Shown here in pieces: positions 47,860 through 59,219 of a stretch of 64,000 nucleotides of DNA (positions are counted from its first letter, which is position 1; each line of letters starts with the position of its first letter). The translations under genes were made by a program, and so were the position numbers. Source of the stretch: Anseranas semipalmata (taxonomy: Eukaryota; Chordata; Aves; Anseriformes; Anseranatidae); contig VXAA01005608.1 in NCBI GenBank assembly GCA_013399115.1, positions 174,212-238,211 of the forward strand. The letters run 5' to 3'. The notes under the pieces were generated by a model that saw only the letters and a list, made by a program, of their open reading frames with translations, did no database searches and had not been told where the DNA came from.

Positions 47860-48300
47860 CAAGGACCTTCAAGGAAGGCTTTTCATCGCAAGACCGCCAA
47901 CGCAGCACCACTCCAAACTGCCCCCAGTACACTGAGACAGACGTGAGACAAGGACGGTGTGACAAGTGCCCGTCACCTCTCCAGCGAAGGGACAAGCTGG
48001 CAGCGGGAACGTGACACCCTGCGGCCCCGGCATCCTGCGAAGAGGCTTCCCCTAATCTCCCGGTGGGGAGGTAGAGCATACCACATGGACCATGAAGGTC
48101 CATCAGGGCTTATCAGCTCCTGCTCCACGTGAGCCCTTCGGGACACCACAGTTCAAGCTGGGCGAGAGGGCGGCTCGGTTCAGGCACAGAAACCCGGCAC
48201 TGAGCTAAGCTACCGCGTGTTCACGGGGAGCACAGCGCACAAACCCCCACGTGCTTCTGCGCGGCGTCAGCCCAATGGCCACCAGGGCATATGGGCCAGC
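47860..48300. other. CpG-rich patch
   Basis: CpG dinucleotides are frequent (for example CCGCGTGTTCACGGGG near 48211 and GCTTCTGCGCGGCGTC near 48252). Frames of 111 codons (47768-48103, minus) and 78 codons (48217-48453, plus) are unrecognised. It could be an unmethylated regulatory island or the promoter of an unannotated noncoding RNA. No TATA box or initiator can be assigned. Confidence 0.35.
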
Positions 48301-49254
48301 TCAGTGATGATGACAGGTGATTGCACTGATGAAATAATCTGCAAAACAGTTGAGCCATGCCTGTACAGCCGTGCCTGCAAGCTAAAACAAGATCTGTTTG
48401 AGCCAGAAACAGCTCTAGCGTTCCTGAATCCTCTTAATCCGCCACACAGGTAGTGGAGATCGACCGCCTTCCTCAGGGTGCACAGTGCCAGGACTCCCTA
48501 CCCTAATTTGTCACACTGCCCCTTTGCAGACCCTGCCCCCCGATTCTGCATCCGCCGACTCTACTGCGTACTGAAATCTCCATCTTTCGTCTTCGTTTAT
48601 ACGGCTATGGAAGAGCTGTACAACAAGTGGCGTGGTAAATGAATTTACACGACCCACCAGGGACGGAGAGGGATTTACGAGCAAAAAGTATCAGCAAGCC
48701 AGACAGATGGCTGTGCTGCAGGGGTTATGGCTAAGGAGAAGGCTACAAAGACTAATCAGAAAAGGGAGGGAGGTCCAGAGCTTACCACAGGCCACTGAGC
48801 AAAGGGTTGGTAGGGTCTGCTGGACTGGGGCAAGATTTGCACAAGAGGCCACCCAGTTAATTTTAGGGCTGGGTCACTAGGCAAAGGCATAGGCGAAGGA
48901 GTGGAGGAGTGGTTTGTTAGATGGGGGTTAGCAGTCGAAGTATGCAAAGCCTGATGAATAAGCCTACGAGCAGGGAGGGCTAGCAAAGGCTCCCTTCTCC
49001 AGCTGCGTGAGCCCTGTAGCCTATGAAGAGGCACAAGCAGGTAAATATTAAGAGAGAGCAAGAGTGCAAGGAAACCATCAGGCGGTATATGTCAGAATAA
49101 TACCCTAGCCTCATCGCCACCAAGTTTCTGCAGACACAACAGCGAGCGATACTTTTGAGAAGGACACTGTGAGTGCCCAGAGGATGCTTACAGGAGCTTT
49201 CAAGACAGGACGTCAGTGTTGAAAGCACAAAGTTAAGGAAAGTTTGCCCAAGTC

Positions 49255-49560
49255 ACTCTTTTATTCTAATCTTTCCACCAATTCCCCTTCCTCTGTAACA
49301 AAATCTCTATCACATAAATTCCTTGCCTTTGCTTTCAAGATCTATTCATTCCCTACCTATCATATCTCATTTCTCACTGAAATATCATCTCCTGTCTCTG
49401 ATCAGCCAGTGATGCCAGCATTCATCACCAACTTCAGTGACAAGCTGGGACAACAATCTTTGCAGGAGCATTTGCCATGGATATGAGCAAGACTGCATTT
49501 GTCAGGGCAAGAGGAAAGTATGCTGCAGTAGTCGAAACACGAAACAGTGAATTTTATCTA
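49255..49560 (+). mobile_element. Possible highly decayed LINE coding relic (weak)
   Basis: An 80-codon frame (49244-49486) includes FLAFAFKIYSFPTYHISFLT. Its position and spacing resemble the 'FKaLHgLaPsYLsdLi' segment near the end of L2/RTE-type LINE ORFs. Downstream, ATGCTGCAGTAGTCGAAACA (49520-49539) resembles a phrase found in LINE 3' regions. Both resemblances are distant and come from memory, so an unrelated sequence is a real alternative. Confidence 0.22.
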
Positions 49561-50154
49561 GATGAGAAGGTGAATAGAAACAGAAGATGTTTTGAAAAAA
49601 TATGAGTTTGTCTGAGACTCCTCAGACTCTTCTTGCAACTGTGTAGAATTCCACATATTCTACTCCAAAAACAAAACAAGGTTATATTCAGAGGCTCTCG
49701 TGACTTTCTGCAGCATTTCCTTGCAATTGGCTTCATATGAAAAAAAAAATAAATCCATTGTTTTCTAAAGGAAAGCTCAGCAACACAATTAATTATAATG
49801 AAAGGCAACAAAACAATCATATAGACAAAACAGAGAATTCAAAAGCATGGCAAATCTGCTCCTATTAAAATGAGGCTATTTAGTGTAAATAAAGGGTTGT
49901 TTTGTTTTTAATTTCTACATTCCTTCACCTTTATTCAGACCCATACTATGTATCAACTTGACTATGTTATTTGAAGTGCAGTAGCTGCATGACCTACAGA
50001 CACACTGCAAGGAAACAAACAAACACAGACAGAAGACGTTAGTACTGGTAAGTTAGGACTTAAACTTCAAGTTTAAAATCGAAAAAATGTGAGTTTGTGA
50101 GTAACTGAGTAACAATGCTATTACTGTGCATCCCAGCGTGCCACATCCCATGGA

Positions 50155-50668
50155 TGACAGAATCTCAGAAGGGCTGAGGTGGGCAGGGACCTCTGGAGGG
50201 CACCTGCTCCAACCCCTGCTCCAGCAGGGCCACCCGGAGCAGGGTGCCCAGCACCACGTCCAGGCACTGCTGAAGATCTCCAAGGAGGAGACCCCACAGC
50301 CTCTCTGGGCAGCCTGTGCCAGGGCTCCGTCACCCGCACAGCACAGCAGTGCTGCCTGGTGCTCAGAGGGAGCCTCCTGGGCTCCAGCTTGTGCCCACTG
50401 CCTCTGGGCCTGGCACTGGGCACCGCTGGAAACAGCCTGGCTCCGTCCTCTTTGCTCCCTCCCTTCAGGTGTGTATAGACATTGATGAGATCCCTCCTTG
50501 AGCCTCTTCTTTTCCAGGCTGAACAGACCCAGCTCTGTCTTTTCTCATGGGAGAGGTGCTCCAGTCCCTTCATCATCTTCATGGCCCTCTGTTGGACTCT
50601 CTCCAGTGTGTCCACAACTCTCTTGTACTGGGGAGTCCAGAACACATCACTCCAGGTGTGGCCTCACC
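50155..50668 (-). mobile_element. CR1 retrotransposon fragment, 3' end
   Basis: This minus-strand CR1 is 5' truncated at about 50668 (GTGTGGCCTCACC). It is longer than its near-twin at 22830-23160 and keeps the usual family sequence ATTGATGAGATCCCTCC just beyond the point where the twin stops. Bases 50160-50444 are identical to 22840-23124. The element does not carry the reverse transcriptase core. Confidence 0.95.
50170..50645 (-). pseudogene. CR1 ORF2 C-terminal region, frame-broken
   Basis: Read from 50645 downward, the peptide shows LERVQQRAMKMMKGLEHLSHE, then INVYTHLKGGSKEDGARLFP, RGSGHKLEPRRLPLSTRQ and VTEPWHRLPREAV, all hallmarks of the CR1 ORF2 C-terminus downstream of the reverse transcriptase. 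The family then continues with a SLEIF...LDVVLGTLL segment. Here LEIF appears only in a second phase (starting about 50283) and LDVVLGTLL only in a third, so two small indels have shifted the frame. The same two shifts are in the copy at 22.8 kb. A continuous but meaningless frame reads on to 50121. Confidence 0.85.
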
Positions 50669-51819
50669 TGATGAAAGTCATAGATAAAATTTCCTTCATC
50701 TTTATCTATACGTTCACATATGCAGCAACTCCATTAAAAACAAATACTAGGACACCTCTCCATCAGCTGCTCAGGCATTCAGAACTGAAGGCAGCAAAAT
50801 CATTAGCCACATTTAAAAGCTAGGCCTGACTCAGACCTTAGTCTCTCTCACGCTAATAGCTTTGTTGATTTGCACGGTGATACCCATGTCACACAAGCAG
50901 CAAATAAGCCCAAAGGAGACCTCAGTAGCTCAGAATTTTCGACTTTACCAGCTACTTCTCTCCCCACACAGAAACAACCAAACACGTAGTGAAAGAGGAT
51001 GTGATATTCCTGAGCAATACAGAGCCAAGTGACAGCCTGCTGTCTTCCAAACATACATTTTCAAGAACGGCACCAATATTTGAAAGAATTTTTCCAACCA
51101 TTACATGATTGTACATTTCCCTGCATTTAAAAATAAATAAAGAAACGGAGCGACTGTCAGCTCTCCTCATGCTTCCTGGCATATGGACACATAAAAACGC
51201 ACTTCACAAAGCAACCGGATAGATTTCATCACAGAAGCAAGTATTCTTGCTTCTCTCGCCCCCCTTGCCCTGCACTTGGCCTCTTTCGGCCGCCAGCTCT
51301 TCAGCGCGGGGCCACGTCCTGCTGGGTGTTGGCACAGGTGCTCGTGCCCCACCTGCGCCCCATGGCTGGAACGTGGTGGCAGCGCCTCTGAGCTCGCCCC
51401 AGCATTTCCCAGCAGCCAGAGGAAGGAGAGGAAAGAAGTGCCAGAAGGAAGGAGAAAGGCATGGTTGAGCCGGCATGCTGAAACGGACTGGCCTTGGTCA
51501 TTTTATGTACACATCAAAATCTGTGGGTTTACAGTGTTGCAGATTCCCAGTTTAAACCCAGCCTACATTTGTTGTACACCAGCCTTTAAGTCCCACCTAG
51601 TTCCCATTCTACAAGCGTCAACAATTGGCATCTTCATAAATGGGAAACAATATTCATCTCAAGGAGACAGCTTGGAGACTAGTTAGAAGATCTCATAGAG
51701 TATTTCATGTAAAAAAATAAAAAATAAAAGAGAGATGCCAAGCATGCTACTGTAGCACTCTGCAAGGACTAAGTATTACCTCAATCTATCATTTTACCAA
51801 AAAGTTACAACATATACTA

Positions 51820-52300
51820 TGCAGAGCTAGTGTGAGGAGCAAGAAAATTGTCAGCTCAGTACAAACCACACTAGGCCAACAAAAGTATTTCAGAGATCAC
51901 TTGCGGATGAGAAATTATTTGCTGAAACTCTTCACACAGTCAGCAATTTACAGGGTTTTTTTGCCCCCCAAATTATACACCTCTGATTACGATAATTACC
52001 CTAATCTGCTAGCATACCTGCTGGAATGAACCTGACAAAGCAGCTATTGCTAATGAAGCACAAAGCCTTTCACGAGATGGAAACCAGTGAAGCTATGAGG
52101 TCCTTCAGGACTGGCAAGAGGCCAGGCGCCAAAGGACGGCCAAGCGAGTTCTGAAAAGCCCGTCAGGAGCAGGTGGGTCCAATCTAACAGACAGCATTTC
52201 CAAAAATGGAAAAAATAAAAAAATTTGCCATCAATTTCATAAAGCTATCATTTCTTTCATAGATAGAGACTCCCAGAAAGGTAATCAGATGCCATGGATG
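51820..52300. other. Candidate conserved noncoding block with paired-class homeodomain cores
   Basis: This is a repeat-free block with TGATTA (51984-51989), TAATTA (51993-51998) and TAATCT (52002-52007) packed into 24 bases, followed by further A/T-rich motif-dense sequence. TAATC/GATTA cores are the type bound by OTX/PITX-class proteins, and TAATTA by many other homeodomains. A 65-codon frame (51832-52029) crosses it without recognisable features. Regulatory function is inferred only. Confidence 0.2.
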
Positions 52301-52609
52301 ATGGATGCAATATAGAAATTTAGGCAGACCAATCACTGCAAGAACGGTCATCTAATTTTATAGACCCTAAATGCAAACTGGGCTATTTTAAAGTATAGGA
52401 GAGCTTTAACATCATATTAAGAGCAAGAAAATAAATGTCAATGTAAAATCATGACCTGTTTGTTGGAGAAATTGTGGGATCCATTGTACATCATGGAAGA
52501 GTTGCTAGTTATCAAAAGGGCTTTTGACTGGGTGGAGTGAAAGAATTTTTCAAAACCCTGAAGAATATACAGTTATTTAACTGCGAGCATGCTTTTCTCT
52601 TCGATATGC

Positions 52610-52642
52610 AATATATATGTGTATATATATATATATATATAT
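52610..52642. repeat. (TA)n microsatellite
   Basis: ATATATATGTGTATATATATATATATATAT-type tract of about 33 bases, interrupted once by GTG. It is likely to be length-variable and prone to cruciform extrusion. Confidence 0.93.
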
Positions 52643-53007
52643 TTTTGTAAAAAGGTTCTCTACTGTTTGAAGCACTTGAAAATATTGTTCACTCTACTAT
52701 TTCAGCTTGAAATTTCTCCTGGGAATAAACGAGAAGAAATATACCAAAAAAGCATTAAAGTGAGCAATCATGTCTATACAAATTATACAATGCTGAAAGA
52801 ATGTTGCAGCTACTCTGGCACTCTGCTATTGATATTTAAAGGTCGGTTTGCTGAATCTTAAAATCTTCAAATTAACCAAGTATTTAATGTCACTGCTCTG
52901 CATTCCTGGGTTAACCGAATCTGAATGATAATTTAAACTGAGCAAAATAAAGCATGACCTGAATTAGGTAATGGATGATGAGGTACAATTAACATTACTA
53001 TTCAAAA

Positions 53008-53060
53008 TAATGGGCCAGATTCTCTTTGGTACAGAATTTCTGCTTGGTTCAGCAGGAAGG
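53008..53060. repeat. Possible relic of an ancient reptile-type repeat (weak)
   Basis: AATGGGCCAGATTCTCTTTGG followed by TACAGAATTTC resembles the phrase 'aatgggccagattctgatctcagttac' that recurs in turtle and crocodilian genomes. Only about 20 bases match well. Confidence 0.22.
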
Positions 53061-53719
53061 AGGGTCAAAAAAACAATTACTGCTCCCAACTTATTTGTCC
53101 AGCCTTGAAACACGGACAAGCCTCAAGTCTGCTTTAACATGCAGCAGAAGGCAAAGCTCCTTCAAACATACTCTGTCAGCTAAGAAGAGCTGGAGTACTT
53201 AAACCACAGCTTCTCCCTGTCTCTACCGCATTGCCTGAAGATACCTGTGTTCTGGGATATGGTGAGAATGGTTTAAGTAGTAACCCTCTTAGGTGAAGAA
53301 ATCCCCGAGATGTATCTGGGCATAGCCCCACGTAAGTAGATGTGATTAACCACACAATTTCCATGAGGACAGGAAAGACGAACAAATAAGAAAATCTGAG
53401 GTATTATTAGATGAAAACTATATTAACAGAAATAACTGGATTTTGTGATGCTTTGCAAAATGAACAGTGAAACTATGTTGCAGTGCAGTTTGGATACTTA
53501 CAGAGTAACACTGTAATAGCCTAAAAACTTAGAGAAACATACCAAGATTAACAGGGAAACACAAACCCAGTTCGTTTAAAATCCAGTATAATTCACGTAG
53601 CTGCCTGAGAAAATACAAAACCTGGATTTGAAACATCAAACCGTAACCTTTTATACTTTCTTTTGTCCTTTTTCTACTTCCAAAACCAGGTAGAGATACC
53701 TACCCCCAGGAAAAGAAGG

Positions 53720-53850
53720 CACATTAGGCTAGGAGCGTGCATTAGGGGGGACAAAGTTCAGCTGCGGCTGCTAAGTCGCAGAGAGCTCAACAGCCCGCGG
53801 AGCGGTCGCATGGACCCGCGCCCCCTTCCTCCTCGGGAGGTCCTCATTTG
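53720..53850. other. Short CpG-rich patch
   Basis: About 130 bases contain many CpG sites (CCCGCGGAGCGGTCGC near 53795) inside A/T-rich DNA. The open frame across it (53663-53860) is arginine-rich and unrecognised. It could be a small regulatory island. Confidence 0.35.
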
Positions 53851-54501
53851 CTACCACTGAGAATTTTATCTGCTAAGCAACCCAAAACTGAGAAGATGGG
53901 GCTTTAATAAACTTACTTGTCAAACACAGAGTAAGCAGTGCCTAGCTTCTCAGTGATCTAATCAAAGAGCGTTGGACGCTTCTAACTAAAGAGAAGAAAA
54001 AAAATGGATTCACACACACACAGATATTTTGCACTTCTTTTGAGAATCTCTATTTATACCTTGGACAAAACCAAAAGACGACTACACAACCCACATTTGA
54101 ATAAGGTTTAGAGTTTCAAAGGAAAGCATTTCATAAATGATTGTAACGACAGGCACACACGCTTTGCCCCTCTTCTTCTCCCCAACCCCTCAGCTTTCAT
54201 AATACACGCATCAGATGCATTTCCACTACAGCACCATTCATCACACAAAGGGAAGACATCTGACTTAGAGCTAAGGTTGAAAGAACATAACAATAGTTTA
54301 AGAGAAAAAAAAAAAGAGAAAAGTTTATAAAGCATTGTAAACAGCAGTACCCTCAGAAGGCACAGAAATCTATAGACCAAGTTTGACATGAAATCTGCAT
54401 GTTTAAAGGCTGTGGCAATGCACAGTTGACAGAACAGGAAGACCTTAAATGTGTTCTGTAGGATGCCATTTACTCAACAAGTCCTCTCCCTTCCACCCCT
54501 G

Positions 54502-54532
54502 AAAAAAAAAAAAAAAACAAACAAAAAAAAAC
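54502..54532. repeat. A-rich low-complexity tract
   Basis: Sixteen adenines are followed by CAAACAAAAAAAAACC. No adjoining LINE or SINE body is recognised. Confidence 0.9.
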
Positions 54533-57500
54533 CACCAAGAAGCACATATGGGTGGAGGGTAGTGTAGGTACACTTTATTTATACTAAATTCACAGAATTC
54601 TTTACAGAAAGGGAATTTGTCAAGAAGTAAACCACCCATAAAGACAACTACATCATGGTAAGTGTACATGCATGGTAAAAGTGGTCAAAAAAATAAAAAA
54701 AGAACCTATCTGATGCTACTTTTCCTCCCTTTTTTAAAAGCTGAGGCTGAGTTCCACATCTAATTAAGAGGTAACTTGTTAACCAGGTGACTAGTTTGGC
54801 ATCTACTCTTTTAGACAGCAGAAAAGAAATTGAGCTCAGTATCTGCATTCATTCCCAGTACAGAGTCCCCTGACCAAAGGAAACTCCTCCGAACGAAAGG
54901 TGGGGGCACCAGGTGCCGTGATCACCACTCCCTCACACTTTCTTAGAGTATCAGTTTTTAACAGAAATGGTCTGTATGATGTTGCAAAAGCTACTATGTT
55001 TTAAAAAAAAAAAAGTTTATCATGCAGGATAACTGGGTAGAGCTGCATTTCATTTACCTTTCTAGAGAGGAAGGTAAACCAAAAATAGGAAATTACCATT
55101 CCAAAGCACTTTTTATGTATCCCAACTTAATACCAAACAAGTTTAAGAAAGGTTTCCTTTGTTCACTCTCAGATGCCATCTGAACAAAGCTGCGGTGCAG
55201 TGACACAGCAAGCCTGGTGGAGCTCAGGAGACAGCCTGATGCTTCATTTCCTCTTGGCAATAACCAGGAAATCCCTGAGTATTCCTGGGAAAAGACTGCC
55301 CTGAAAGTGAAGTCAGTGCGGAAAGACAGATTTAGAAGAACACTGCTGAACTGCTTCTCTGCTTCCACGGCTAATTTACACCTGAAAGGTCCAAGATAAC
55401 AATTACTGAAGCGCTCCTGATGTGATTTATTGCGTTTCTCCTTTTGCAAATTTGTTTCCAATATTACAAAAAAAAAAAAGAATTTAAGCCCTTGATTTGC
55501 TATCATAAACTTGTTCTCATCTTCAAGGTTTCTGATATTACGAACAACTTCAAAGAAACTCGACAAACAACTCATCCATATCAAACAGTTCATTGAGGTA
55601 GATTTGCGAATGCCTGTAACTAGGAAGGAATTTCAAACGCACAGGAACTGAGTGTGTTGCCATCGAGCTGCCATTGCCAGCCTGAGAGCTTGTACCTACA
55701 AGATGTTGCTTCGAGGAACCTCATCTCCCTGCACCGGCATCAAATGCTTTCCTCGCTAAGAGATATTGCCTATGACGTTAGAGACCAACCAACAACCATC
55801 CGTAGGTGTCAAACACTGTCACTGCCCACAGCTGTCACTAAACCTGGCCCACCCCGACACCGGGCACTGTGTTCCCAGCAGCAGTGCCATGGGGTTACAT
55901 TCGAGTTAGCTCTGATGAGCCCGCGCTAAATAACACGTCAATTCTGGGACTTGCAGAACAGTCCTTCGAGCCCATTCGGAAATTACAGGTTACCAGTTCT
56001 AGGACCGCACACCCACGTATCCAGATCCCAGCTCTACGTGGTAATGAAGTTTCTCTTTTTTTTCTATGAAAAAGCTGGATAATTTAAACCTGAGTGGATG
56101 GATAGAGTAACTATGGATATAGCAAGTACTGGGGTCAAGAGCATCCAAGCAGTTCATCTGTAACCAAGCACACAACATTGCTCTGTATGAACATCACCTT
56201 CCAGTGATTTCAAAATTTCATGTTAATAGCTGTTTTTTTACTACTGACTACTCAGCAAATAAATATTAAAAAAAATAACAATTAAGAAACATCCAGTCAC
56301 ATGTGAACAGACATTTCCACCAAGAAAATCCCAGAAGAAACGTTTAAATTTATCTGTTTATAGACCCACATTTATCATCTCTCTCCTGTTTTACCCACCT
56401 GCAGCGTGCAAGGTGCACCTCTGGACGTGCAGTAGCATGATCCTCACAATAATATGAAGGGAGATGAGCTGTCCCTCAGCCTCTTTAAAGTCCCATATCT
56501 TACCACCACTTGAAAACTATACTCTTGGTGTGTAATCAGTGGATATCGGTTGTTGTGCCTAGCAGATCCAGGCAAGGAAAGCTACGTGTGAAGTCAGCTT
56601 CAAGGTTTGATGGGGATCAGATCCATCTCTTCAAATGGAAGCCAAATTTACAGCTAGAGAATGGATTTTGTGTAATTATCTAATAATAAAAAAAAAATAA
56701 AGGAATCAGGGACACGTAGCATAGCTTTAAATAAGCACTGGTTTTATGTTGGTCTTTGACCGGTATTCCTCCCTCAAAGAGATCCATGCCAGCAGAGTAG
56801 CAGTAGAATTAGACATTGCTAGAACTACAAAATCTGACAGCAAAATCCCTCTCTGGAGCATTCTGTTCCCTTTCCTTCCGAGAAGAGAAATGCTTCCAGT
56901 TAGTCAACAACTGAAGTACCTGAAGTCCTCCTCATCATTCAAGATGCACCAAACCCTCCTTGATTGCTTTCAATACGAAGATTTTTTTTTACCCTTCACA
57001 TAGTTATGACAGAGGTTACATCATAGCAAGAGAAATGATGCATCACCTAGATGCAGTGGGTGACTGCAGACTAGTATGTATGATATCGGGCCTAAAGTGA
57101 CATCATTTTTGTGCAGGACTGTTTTGATGAGCAAATAAAAAGGAAAAGGCATGGGATATAAAGGTCTGCTTTCAAACACAACCTCTATCCTTCCCTGGAA
57201 CTTCACCAATAAGGAAAATTCACAATTTTACTGCTTTAGTTATCAAATTTTATTACACTTTTGGTAGCATGAATGTTTTCTCTCTAACACCTCAGCACTT
57301 GGTGATTTGTAAGGTCTCTTTTGCTCAGCTTTGAGCAAAAAAAGGTGCAAATTATAATACCTGTTACAGTCACTCCCCTCTGCTCCCTCTCCCTGTGCTT
57401 GACTCTTTCAGAGACTGAAATACATTTAACAAACTCAAGAAAAGTATTTGCAAGACATGGGTGCTCTGAACAGCCACACACAGATGATATCACCTACAAA

Positions 57501-57910
57501 CTCGGGGTTACAGTCCCAACACTTTGGCACGACAATAACACCACCAGTTTTCTGTTTTCAGAAACAGTCTTCTTATTTTTCTCATGTGAACCTAGCTGCA
57601 CACCTAACCACACAGCTTCATATCTAAGAACACGCACCATTGCCCTTCTATGAAGAGCAGCACAGACATTCTGAGAGTAAATTTAAGATGCAGCCCTGCA
57701 ATTAAGCAGATGCAGTAAGTCAAAACTCAGGCTGGAAAGTAACTTGCCAATATGACCCGGCATTTCACCCCTTCCTCTACACACTCATTCCATATTAACG
57801 CACTAAAGCTTTATGTAAGTGGATTTCCACTTTATATAACAAATGTGAACAGATAACAGTGTTCACAGCTGAATCAAGTAAGTTTGTGTATTAATGATGG
57901 TTTAATAATA

Positions 57911-58012
57911 ATGGGCTAATGGCTTTGGAGTTAGAAGCTCTGGAGTCCAACTCTAATAATGACTACCTGCAGATCACATGAAAACAAGCATAACCTCTTT
58001 ATGTCTGCTCTT
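57911..58012 (+). mobile_element. MIR-like SINE relic
   Basis: GAAGCTCTGGAGTCCAACTC, then a stretch alignable to 'gccacttactagctgtgtgacc', then CATAACCTCTTTATGTCTGC follow the MIR order 'ctctggagccagactgc ... ttaacctctctgtgcctc'. The middle is heavily diverged. An A/T-rich run follows directly at 58013-58058. Confidence 0.5.
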
Positions 58013-58058
58013 TTTAAAATAAAAAATAATTTAAAATATATATTTTTTAAATAAAAAA
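58013..58058. repeat. A/T-rich low-complexity tract
   Basis: A and T runs only (TTTAAAATAAAAAATAATTT type) lie at the downstream end of the MIR-like relic, possibly its expanded tail. Confidence 0.8.
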
Positions 58059-58527
58059 GGGTCGCATATGATGTAAACTCCCCTTTGACAGTGTTATTGT
58101 GGTACTTGAATTATTACTTGCGAATTATATTAAGAACTTCACGATAAGAGGACATTTCAATTATACTTGTTAAACAGTCACATTCAACACATCACCATTT
58201 GCCTGCATATCCCACAATGTCATTGTTAGTCTCCTAGGTGCATTTGTTCCTATTTTCTCTGCTTATTCACAGTCAGAGGTACAATGCTTGGTCTTGTCTT
58301 GTAGTATAGGTAGGACTTAGGGGTAATCACAAATGTTTCAAATAATTAAAACTGTGTATAGTTGAACTCAAAAAAATAGCTGAGCCACTGCTGTTTCATT
58401 CCCATTTGTTACCAGCGTAATATCAATGAAATTGGTAGAATTTCACAAGCCTTATCTAGAATAATACAGTTTCCAGTCCGACCTTTTAAATGCAAGTATT
58501 TACAGTTTACTATCTCATAATTTCCTT

Positions 58528-59219
58528 CTGCGGAGAAGGACCTGGGAGTCCTGGTGGACAGTAGGTTAACCATGAGCCAGCAATGTGCCCTTGTGGCCAA
58601 GAAGGCCAATGGTATCCTGGGGTGCATTAGGACGAGTGTTGCCAGCAGGTCGAGGGAGGTGATCCTGCCCCTCTGCTCAGCCCTGGTGAGGCCACACCTG
58701 GAGCATTGCGTCCAGTTCTGGGCTCCCCAGTACAAGAGGGACATGGAGCTCCTGCAGCAGGGCCAGCGGAGGGCTACGAAGATGATGAGGGGACTGGAGC
58801 ATCTCTCATACGAGGAGAGGCTGAGAGAGCTGGGCCTGGTTAGCCTGGGGAAGAGAAGGCTGAGAGGGGATCTTATCAATGTGTACAAATATCTGAAGGG
58901 AGGTGTCAAGAGGATGGGGCCAGACTCTTTTCAGTGGTGCCCAGCGACAGGACAAGAGGCAACGAGCACAAACTGAAGCACAGGAAGTTTCAGCTGAATA
59001 CGAGGGGGCACTTCTGTACTGTGAGGGTGACAGAGCACTGGGACAGGTTGCCCAGAGAGGCTGTGGAGTCTCCTTCTCTGGAGATATTCAAAACCCACCT
59101 GGATGCGATCCTGTGCAACGTGCTCTAGGTGACCCTGCTTGGCAGGGGGGTTGGACTACGTGATCTCCAGAGGTCCCTTCCAACCTCAACCAACCTGTGA
59201 TTCTGTGAGTCTGTGATAT
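58528..59219 (+). mobile_element. CR1 retrotransposon fragment, 3' part
   Basis: This plus-strand CR1 begins abruptly at GCGGAGAAGGACCTGGGAGT (about 58531) and ends with the classic CR1 3' terminus of GATTCTGTGA-type octamers (GTGATTCTGTGAGTCTGTGA, 59198-59217). The reverse transcriptase core is missing because of 5' truncation. Of the six younger copies this one keeps the CR1 C-terminal peptide most clearly. Confidence 0.95.
58554..59128 (+). pseudogene. CR1 ORF2 C-terminal region with one frameshift
   Basis: The first phase (58554-58976) reads [20 protein letters not shown], then [39 protein letters not shown] and [10 protein letters not shown], the conserved region after the reverse transcriptase. 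It then slips. A second phase (58934-59128) continues with [40 protein letters not shown] and a LDAIL segment. The slip lies between about 58925 and 58950. Apart from this one indel the reading is clean, unlike the copies at 22.8 and 50.2 kb. It lacks endonuclease and polymerase domains and is non-functional. Confidence 0.9.

Larger units (their letters stand above)
42126..50154. other. Single-copy noncoding sequence with CpG-rich patches
   Basis: About 8 kb holds no recognised exon or RNA gene. GC- and CpG-rich patches lie at 42280-42460, 44560-44700 and 47860-48300 (the last listed). A frame of 74 codons at 46190-46414 (plus, MPDINCTWKFHYRL... ending KIRLKSKEY) lies in ordinary-composition DNA and is rich in lysine, but matches nothing I know. 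A possible CR1 3' terminus fragment ACAGAATCACAGGATCTAGG sits at 46861-46880 without a body. Confidence 0.5.
50669..58527. other. A/T-rich single-copy noncoding sequence
   Basis: Almost 8 kb lies between two CR1 copies with no recognised exon. GC-rich patches occur at 51240-51480 and 53720-53850. A 166-codon frame (55093-55593, minus) is discussed as a finding. Microsatellites and old repeat relics inside are listed separately. Confidence 0.55.

Noticed and set aside
50121..50645. 174-codon minus-strand frame as a host gene
   Set aside because: This is CR1 ORF2 sequence, partly in the wrong phase after two indels.
58409..58909. 166-codon minus-strand frame
   Set aside because: It is the antisense shadow of the plus-strand CR1 at 58528-59219.
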